Of a DNA stretch of 64,000 nucleotides, positions 58,306 to 64,000 are shown piece by piece (position 1 is the stretch's first letter; each line of letters opens with the position of its first letter). Made by a program: the position numbers and the translations under genes. Location of the stretch: positions 11,308,832 through 11,372,831 of the forward strand of contig OX328131.1 in NCBI GenBank assembly GCA_946811695.1. The letters run 5' to 3'. Source of the stretch: Gonocerus acuteangulatus (taxonomy: Eukaryota; Arthropoda; Insecta; Hemiptera; Coreidae). The notes beneath the pieces were generated by a model. That model searched no databases, had not been told where the DNA came from, and saw only the letters and a list, made by a program, of their open reading frames with translations.

Positions 58306-58524
58306 GAGGTGGTTCTTTAGTTTTTCAAGAATTATATTTTTCTTTGGCAATAAATTTGTTGGCACTGAAAAATCAAAGAAATATTCTTCTATATAATTTT
58401 TTGATGTTATTTGCTTAATTTGGGATACCCAATTAAAGCTAATATCACTCTTTTTAGGATCTAACTCTATGAATCTATGTGCCTGTGCATTGACACAAGG
58501 TATTATTTTACCCCCTGAAACCTT
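57022..58524 (-). pseudogene. Open frame through the 87/90-bp array: 29/30-residue repeat protein relic
   Basis: On the minus strand a frame is open from 58524 to a TGA at 58080-58078, then open again for 352 codons to a TGA at 57021-57019. It contains no ATG within the repeats. The N-terminal non-repeat part reads GGKIIPCVNAQAHRFIELDP, KKSDISFNWVSQIKQITSKN, YIEEYFFDFSVPTNLLPKKN, IILEKLKNHL. The repeats then read YSLDIDKNLNSHYSPLYRTI and SSFSPQPQH. Both TGAs come from the same TCTG to TCAG change (AGA to TGA). Several variants are synonymous (CAG/CAA, ATT/ATA). Upstream, another frame (HLEELEAGKKKQQIVKRFQG) could join by a one-base shift at a G run near 58512. I recognise no family. It could be a decayed gene or transposon ORF. 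Confidence 0.4.
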
Positions 58525-59034
58525 TTAACTATTTGTTGTTTTTTTTTGCCAGCTTCTAGCTCCTCAAGGTGAAGTATAGATGGATGTGGGTTCGAAGAGT
58601 GTTGCCCTCATTGTCCCGTATCTCCCCCAGGGCTGCCTCTAATCAAAGCGGCTCTTGTTCAGCCAATACGGGCTCCTCTTCGATTCTACAGCGCCCCCCC
58701 CCTCTCTCATTAATCAAAAGAAACACCGGATAGCTCATTACTATCAAGTCCCTGAAGGCTTGCACCATATTCTTATCACTATTTATGAAGATTAATGGTT
58801 TCCTTATCAAGTTCATTAACCTCTTCTTCCTTTTTTTCTTCAACTTTATTTTTTCATCAGCCTCAGCCTATTTCAAGTGTCAGCAGAATATTCTTTGTTC
58901 ATCACTCAATGGCTCCCTGAAACCAACATTTTCTTTAGCGAGTGTAGAAATGGTCATAAAAAATTATAAAGCTACATTTTTTAAAATATAATTCTGTGAT
59001 CGGGAGGCTTAAAGTGGCATATTTCACATTATTT
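58525..59034 (-). other. Possible upstream coding relic, unassigned
   Basis: Minus frames contain KKKRKKRLMNLIRKPLIF, NSDKNMVQAFRDLIVMSYPV and FLLINERGGG, and after it LEAALGEIRDNEGNTLRTH. These may belong to the same decayed ORF as the repeat protein at 57022-58524. A poly-C run at 58685 may hide a shift. Confidence 0.25.
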
Positions 59035-59754
59035 ATTTATTTAAAATTTAACGTACGTTTATTATTTACACAGAATTTCAGGACGGATTATCTATAGGTT
59101 ATCACCCATTTTTAGCCAGGATAGGGCTGATGCCTTTACTTTTTTCCAATGAAAAGCCATCACCCCTAGTGGGACAATCTTAGACAAGGACAGACTTGGT
59201 CAAACTGTGATTTATGTCATGACTAATGCCTAATGATTGAATGAGTAATCGGGATGTGACTAACGTTTGATCATTGATCAATCATATTTCTCCATGACTA
59301 ATGAGTGACGACTAACTGCTTTTAGCCTATGATTGATGATTGATGATTCCTGACTAACCTTACTCAGATTAATGATTAAAGACTAATAAAAGGCCTTGAT
59401 TTATGATTGATGATTAACTGGTTTATGAAGGAATTACAAAGCCCATTGTATAGATAGTATGTGTAAACAAGTTGGTAATAGCCTAATACTAAAAGTATTT
59501 TCAACGTTAGTCATGTCAATCATTAGTACAGACTGTCGATGATTGACGATTGACGAGTAACGATTGATTGATGACTAACTGCCCATATGATTAATATGAA
59601 CTATGATTAATGAATAAATCGAGTTGTAATTAACTTATTTTATCCTATAATTGTTTAGTCATAAGTAAAATTTAATCGATTTATGGATTTGTCAATCATT
59701 TAGTTGATTTGTGAAGGAGTGCTCATGCCTTAGCACTCACGGTCAACGGGCCTC

Positions 59755-59757
<3 letters not shown>
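59035..59757 (-). mobile_element. SINE-B copy 3, reverse, split by about 540 bp of cryptic simple repeat
   Basis: The tail half at 59035-59172 is the inverse of SINE-B (GGACGGATTATC, TTTAGCCAGGATAGGGC, CACCCCTAGTGGGAC). The head half at about 59715-59757 is the inverse of GGGAGGCCCGTTGACCGTGA with GTGCTAAGGCATGAGCACTC. Between them are degenerate ATGATTGATGATTGA-type repeats. The two halves sit in the order expected for one interrupted SINE. Confidence 0.6.

Positions 59758-59819
<62 letters not shown>
59757..59819. repeat. (TA)n microsatellite
   Basis: About 31 TA units next to the SINE-B head. Confidence 0.95.
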
Positions 59820-59821
<2 letters not shown>

Positions 59822-60018
59822 ACGTAAAAATAATAACTGAATCACCTTGTGTATATAAAATAAATGAATGTTTAGTAGTTATGATGATGAAGATTTGACT
59901 AAATTTATTTTATGCAACGTCTATAGTTATATTCCTTCGGAAAGTAATTAAGAAGTGAAGAATAGTTTTTGATAATAACGAAGTATATTTATTAATAGCA
60001 TGTATCTGATAGAAGATG
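59820..60018. other. Unassigned spacer
   Basis: No feature is recognised. Confidence 0.3.
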
Positions 60019-60693
60019 AAGTCCGTAACGCAGGAGCTGCATAACTAAGCACTTTCCTCAGAATTGGGTATTGTCGAGTGCATTCCTGAATAATTTGCTT
60101 AAAATAACCTATACAGATAATTAAAATAAAAACATTAATAGTTGTGCTCTTTTGCTTTTATGAGCAGCTGTTTCAATTATTAATTTTGTAAATAATTTTT
60201 TTCCAGAGTTTTGTAAAAACACACTACGTACTAAAAAAAGCTTCACATTTCATCTATTGATCTTGATGAGTTTCGCGAACCTATGTTTGGCGGGAGAATT
60301 CAATTCAAACATTGTACAAACTAACACCCCCCCCCCCTTCCAATAGACCGATTTAGTTCATTTTCACAACACTTCTTTCTCATTAGATAGCCAGGACGTA
60401 TAAAGAGTTTCGTAACAATACAACAGAAATTACGACCCGTATAAGGAAATTAGTAATTTCTGTCCGGAGTAAACCCCCCCCCTTCTAGTCAACCGATTTA
60501 GTTTTTTTTTACAACACATTTTTCTCTTCAGTTGAACACAACAAATACCGAGTTTGTGAAACCCCCCCTCCAGATGGACCGATTTTGTTGGTTAACAAAC
60601 TCGATCAATCGTATGATGGGGGAATACTATATACCAAGTTTCGTGGGGAAAAAACTGTAGCTCTGGCCTGTATCGTGTTAACGGACACATATA

Positions 60694-60750
<57 letters not shown>

Positions 60751-60871
60751 TTTAACTGGGGTCATTTTTGGTGTCTACTAGGTAGGATCGATAAGGATTC
60801 GAAAATTTTTTTCAAAAATTCCGTCATCAGTGCTACCTCAATAGCTACTTTCCTTCGGAGGAAAGTGCTAA
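60019..60871 (+). mobile_element. HINE-B copy 4, full length (reference B copy)
   Basis: 5' end AAGTCCGTAACGCAGGAGCT; subterminal AGCACTTTCCTC at 60048-60059 is the exact inverse of the terminal GAGGAAAGTGCT (60858-60869). Poly-C internal repeats are at about 60325, 60474 and 60564. (TA)n at 60698-60747. The 3' hairpin TTTCCTTCGGAGGAAA precedes the final GTGCTAA. Confidence 0.85.
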
Positions 60872-61617
60872 AAAGATACAACTTAGCAGTATTTTAGCGA
60901 AACATAGTTTCTGTGTATTCGGGAAGGTTAAGGAATGGCTAATTGGTGTATAATTTGCATATTGGTTGTGTAATTTCATATAATTTCTTCGGCGAATAGA
61001 TTTGGGGGATTATTCTAATCTCGCTATTTAGAAGGTGCTCTCTGAATAATTTTCAATATAAATTCATCTTTGTGTAGACATTACTCAGTATGAAGTTGGT
61101 ACGAGACAGCTTAATGTGAAAATAACCCTTTCAGATGCTATCTTGATGGGTTAATAAACTTTTCCCCAATTAAATTCTAATGAGACGCTTAACTTTCTTA
61201 TAATAGCTTTTACTGAAATAATTCGTGTCAAGGGGGCAAAATATCTGTGATAACAAACAGGGGCGAACCCATTTCAAAATGACAGCCCGATTTCTTAAGC
61301 GTCCACTAAAAAGGTTTGAATCGAAGCTTAAACTCCTGCCTGTTGTCCACTGGGGTTTGTGTTTTTTTGCTTGATAATACCAGTCGACTAAAGTTCCTAA
61401 CAAGTTAGCTACGAGATAACGAGTGATGAGATTGCGGGGGAAAAGTTACCCCCAGAACCCTCTTCAAACCTGATCTAACTTAAAGTCTTACCGAAATCCG
61501 AGCTAAGAATCGTAATGCAATTTCTACCAGTTTCTCTTAGCTCATTAAGCTCTTGGAGACAGGATATTTTATTATATTCTAATCCTACTGACACAATTTT
61601 CATATCATACAAAATAA
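60872..61617. other. Unassigned spacer
   Basis: No gene or repeat is recognised; a 77-codon minus frame at 61170-61403 has no similarity I can name. Confidence 0.3.
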
Positions 61618-62323
61618 AATTCCGACCTGCAGGAACTGCGTCATCTTAGCGCGGCTCACATCCCTAGTGCCATTAGCAAAGGAGTAGAAGCAGTTATTGG
61701 AAGGATTTGATCTCGTGAAAATTATAAAATGACATCTCAAAGAGAAAGAAGATTCAAGGCGCCAAAACAGTAAAAGGATAATATTCTAAGGGAAAATGAC
61801 TCTCCCATCCTACTCAACGTCTGCCAAGGGAAACACTAATACCAATACGTTGCTCATTTTCATACCTTGTTATACTAAAACACTAATTTTACTATTCAAT
61901 CCAATTTAAAAAAAAATAAGCAATTAAAACTTTAGATAAACAGTGACAAAACCCTGTTGAAAAAAACAAAACAATTTTGAAGTTTGAAGCACTTATTTCT
62001 CGGATTGACATCGTCCCATCAAAAATTACATTTGAACCTTCTTTGTAGGGAATTTAGGAAGCTTTCGAATGGTCACCTTCCACTTACCACGATTTCCCAA
62101 CCGTTTTCGAGATATTTTAGAAAATATATGAAAATCCTAAAAGTTTTCATGCCTGTTAATAATATATTTTATTTCAGACATATTTGTCCTTGAAATGAAT
62201 TTTATTTTCCGCTGATGAGGTGAAAGAGACCTCGGATTCGAATTCAGCGACCCTCAAAACCGCAGAAGCTCTAGTTCTTTTTTCGTTAACGACTTCATAC
62301 GAAATTTGACCTTCAAATTCCAT

Positions 62324-62388
<65 letters not shown>
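61618..62388 (+). mobile_element. HINE-A copy 9, 5' two thirds, with replaced core
   Basis: 5' end ATTCCGACCTGCAGGAACTG with TTAGCGCGGCTC; body blocks CACTTATTTCTCGGATTGAC and TTACCACGATTTCCCAACCG. After 62180 the family sequence is partly replaced (GAAAGAGACCTCGGATTCGA), returns as GTTAACGACTTCATACG, then a (CA)n(TA)n tract (62324-62388). No HINE 3' hairpin follows. Confidence 0.7.
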
Positions 62389-62390
<2 letters not shown>

Positions 62391-62530
62391 GATGGAACGG
62401 CATTTCTCTCCAGCGGTGGTACTCCTCCTCACTTCTTCCTGGAATATTTCGATGCGTTCATCTCCATCTTCTTCAGCCAGGTGTTTGTTGTTTCTTCCTC
62501 GGTGGTAGCCAAGGGAATGATAACATCAAA

Positions 62531-62595
<65 letters not shown>

Positions 62596-62769
62596 TCTCG
62601 TGTCACAGTGTTTGTGGCCAACTCCTCCGAAACGGCTTGGCCGATTTTTATGAAATTTTGTGTGTATACTCAGTAGGTCTGAGAATAGGTCGGAAACTCT
62701 TTTGGATACCCCTAAGTGATAAGGGTGGTCCGCGCCAACATTTTTTTTTTGTTATACATTTTTTTCCCA
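62389..62769. other. Unique GC-richer segment, TA tract and dispersed repeat
   Basis: 62389-62530 is unrecognised and less AT-rich. A (TA)n tract follows at about 62536-62592. From 62594, TTCTCGTGTCACAGTGTTTG and CCTCCGAAACGGCTTGGCCG with TATGAAATTTTGTGTG resemble a dispersed invertebrate repeat I have seen near Helitron-type elements. The family is uncertain. Confidence 0.4.
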
Positions 62770-63999
62770 AGAGGCGTTGAACAGGACATTGAAGGGTATA
62801 AAAAACAACGACAAACTATTTGGCGGTACTCTGTTACTCCTTTCAGGTGGATTCAGACAAGCACTTCCCGTCATTCTACGTTCAACGAACTTTGATGAGA
62901 TCAATGCTTGCTTAAAATAATCGCCAGTGTGGTGTAATGTTGAAAAAATTACAACTAAAATTAAATATACGCGTTCAAATGCTTCAAGATCCATCCCCTG
63001 AAATATTCTCAAAACAGCTGTTAGATATCGGCGATGGAAAAGTTGGTGTACACGAACATGCTGGTTGCATAAAATTACCGACCGATTTCTGCACAATCGT
63101 TAAGTCATGAAATCATTGTCCATATATTTTCCGAAGTACTCACACAATACATGAGGCTGGAAGAGAGAGCAATTTTGGCAGCAAAAAATGTGGACGTCAA
63201 CGATTTGAATATCAAGATACAAGAGTTCTTGCCAGGGGACTTGATGTCATACAAATCTGTCGATACAGTTTGCGATACCAACGAAGCTGTAAATTATCCA
63301 ACAGAGTTTTTGAACTCATTGGATTTGCCAGGGATGCCACCGCACCATTTACTACTGAAGGTTGGATCTCCGGGTATTTTACTTCGTAATTTGAAGCCAT
63401 TACGGCTGTGCAATGGTACCCGATTAGTGACTACAAAAATGTGGACGTCAACGATTTGAATATCAAGATACAAGAGTTCTTGCCAGGGGACTTGATGTCA
63501 TACAAATCTGTCGATACAGTTTGCGATACCAACGAAGCTGTAAATTATCCAACAGGGTTTTTGAACTCATTGGATTTGCCAGGGATGCCACCGCACCATT
63601 TAATACTGAAGGTTGGATCTCCGGGTATTTTACTTCGTAATTTGAAGCCACCACGGCTGTGCAATGGTACCCGATTAGTGACTACAAAAATGTGGACGTC
63701 AACGATTTGAATATCAAGATACAAGAGTTCTTGCCAGGGGACTTGATGTCATACAAATCTGTCGATACAGTTTGCGATACCAACGAAGCTGTAAATTATC
63801 CAACAGAGTTTTTGAACTCATTGGATTTGCCAGGGATGCCACCGCACCATTTACTACTGAAGGTTGGATCTCCGGGTATTTTACTTCGCAATTTGAAGCC
63901 ACCACGGCTGTGCAATGGTACCCGATTAGTGACTACAAAAAGTAATGAAAAATGTTGTTAAAGCAGGAATTTTGAATGACAAGTTCCAAGGGGAAAATG
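62770..63999 (+). pseudogene. Helitron/Helentron Pif1-type helicase relic, continues past the window
   Basis: Frames read ALNRTLKGIKNNDKLFGGTL, LLLSGGFRQALPVI and STNFDEINACLK, corresponding to helicase motif III, where GDFRQ has become GGFRQ. Then comes a TAA near 62920. Another frame gives RVQMLQDPSPEIFSKQLLDI, GDGKVGVHEHAGCIKLPTDF. From 63151: RAILAAKNVDVNDLNIKIQE, LPGDLMSYKSVDTV, NYPTEFLNSLDLPGMPPHHL, GTRLVTTK. These match the C-terminal half of the Helitron Pif1-like helicase. The 251-bp segment is present three times in tandem, each copy shifting the frame. At the end, KNVVKAGILNDKFQGEN continues the family in another frame. Non-functional. Confidence 0.85.
63185..63938 (+). repeat. 251-bp tandem triplication inside the helicase relic
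   Basis: Three units starting at about 63185, 63436 and 63687 with AATGTGGACGTCAACGATTT. Units differ at several bases (CCATTACGG/CCACCACGG, ACAGAG/ACAGGG, CGTAAT/CGCAAT). The junction CTACAAAAATGTGG and the original CAGCAAAAAATGTGG share CAAAAA, suggesting microhomology. 251 is not a multiple of 3. Confidence 0.95.
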
Positions 64000-64000
64000 A

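Overview
This is a gene-poor, AT-rich stretch of animal genome, most likely from an arthropod. I infer this from the mix of elements: mariner DD41D, Tigger/pogo, Transib, hAT, I-like, Jockey-like and RTE-like LINEs, tRNA-derived SINEs, and rolling-circle Helentron-associated elements (HINEs) built like the Drosophila DINE-1 family. I see no intact cellular gene, no rRNA, no functional tRNA gene and no CRISPR array. Almost everything that can be explained is a transposable element, a nested insertion or a tandem array.

Layout. 1-4.5 kb: 3' half of a HINE, an I-like LINE RNase H relic split by a 5'-truncated RTE-like insertion (8-bp duplication), and a second-type HINE. 4.5-8.8 kb: a Transib-type insertion with 38-bp perfect terminal inverted repeats (TIRs) and a 5-bp target duplication. 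It carries a 49-bp satellite whose monomer contains a Tigger TIR, and a Tigger deletion derivative. 9.7-11.3 kb: a hAT element with an intact Jockey-clade LINE tail inside it. 12.4-19.7 kb: a cluster of HINEs, one nested in another. 20.4-22.4 kb: a possible Penelope-like fragment between inverted repeats, and a foldback MITE. 22.5-25.5 kb: a reverse HINE split by a mariner and a retro-insertion. 25.6-30.9 kb: a SINE and three minisatellites (38, 47 and 66 bp). 31-33 kb: an I-like LINE split by a hAT MITE, itself split by a SINE-like insert. 33.4-41.4 kb: a MITE, two HINEs, SINEs, a second hAT MITE and a 24-bp array. 42.2-43.5 kb: a second Tigger and HINE/Tigger fragments. 43.57-54.05 kb: a 10.5-kb satellite of about 75-bp monomers with higher-order duplications. 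54.1-55.7 kb: a pogo-like element. 56-59.8 kb: SINEs and an 87/90-bp array that is open in one minus-strand frame. 60-64 kb: two HINEs and a Helitron-type Pif1 helicase relic with a 251-bp triplication.

The elements interact. HINEs carry a (TA)n tract near their 3' end, and TA-targeting elements (mariner, a Tigger end, a pogo-like element) sit inside TA tracts. Two transposon termini (Tigger and a foldback element) appear to have been amplified into tandem arrays. Two HINE families have different subterminal inverted repeats, but each 5' repeat matches its own 3' end. The most striking single signal is the Transib TIR, which has the 7-23-9 layout of a V(D)J recombination signal.
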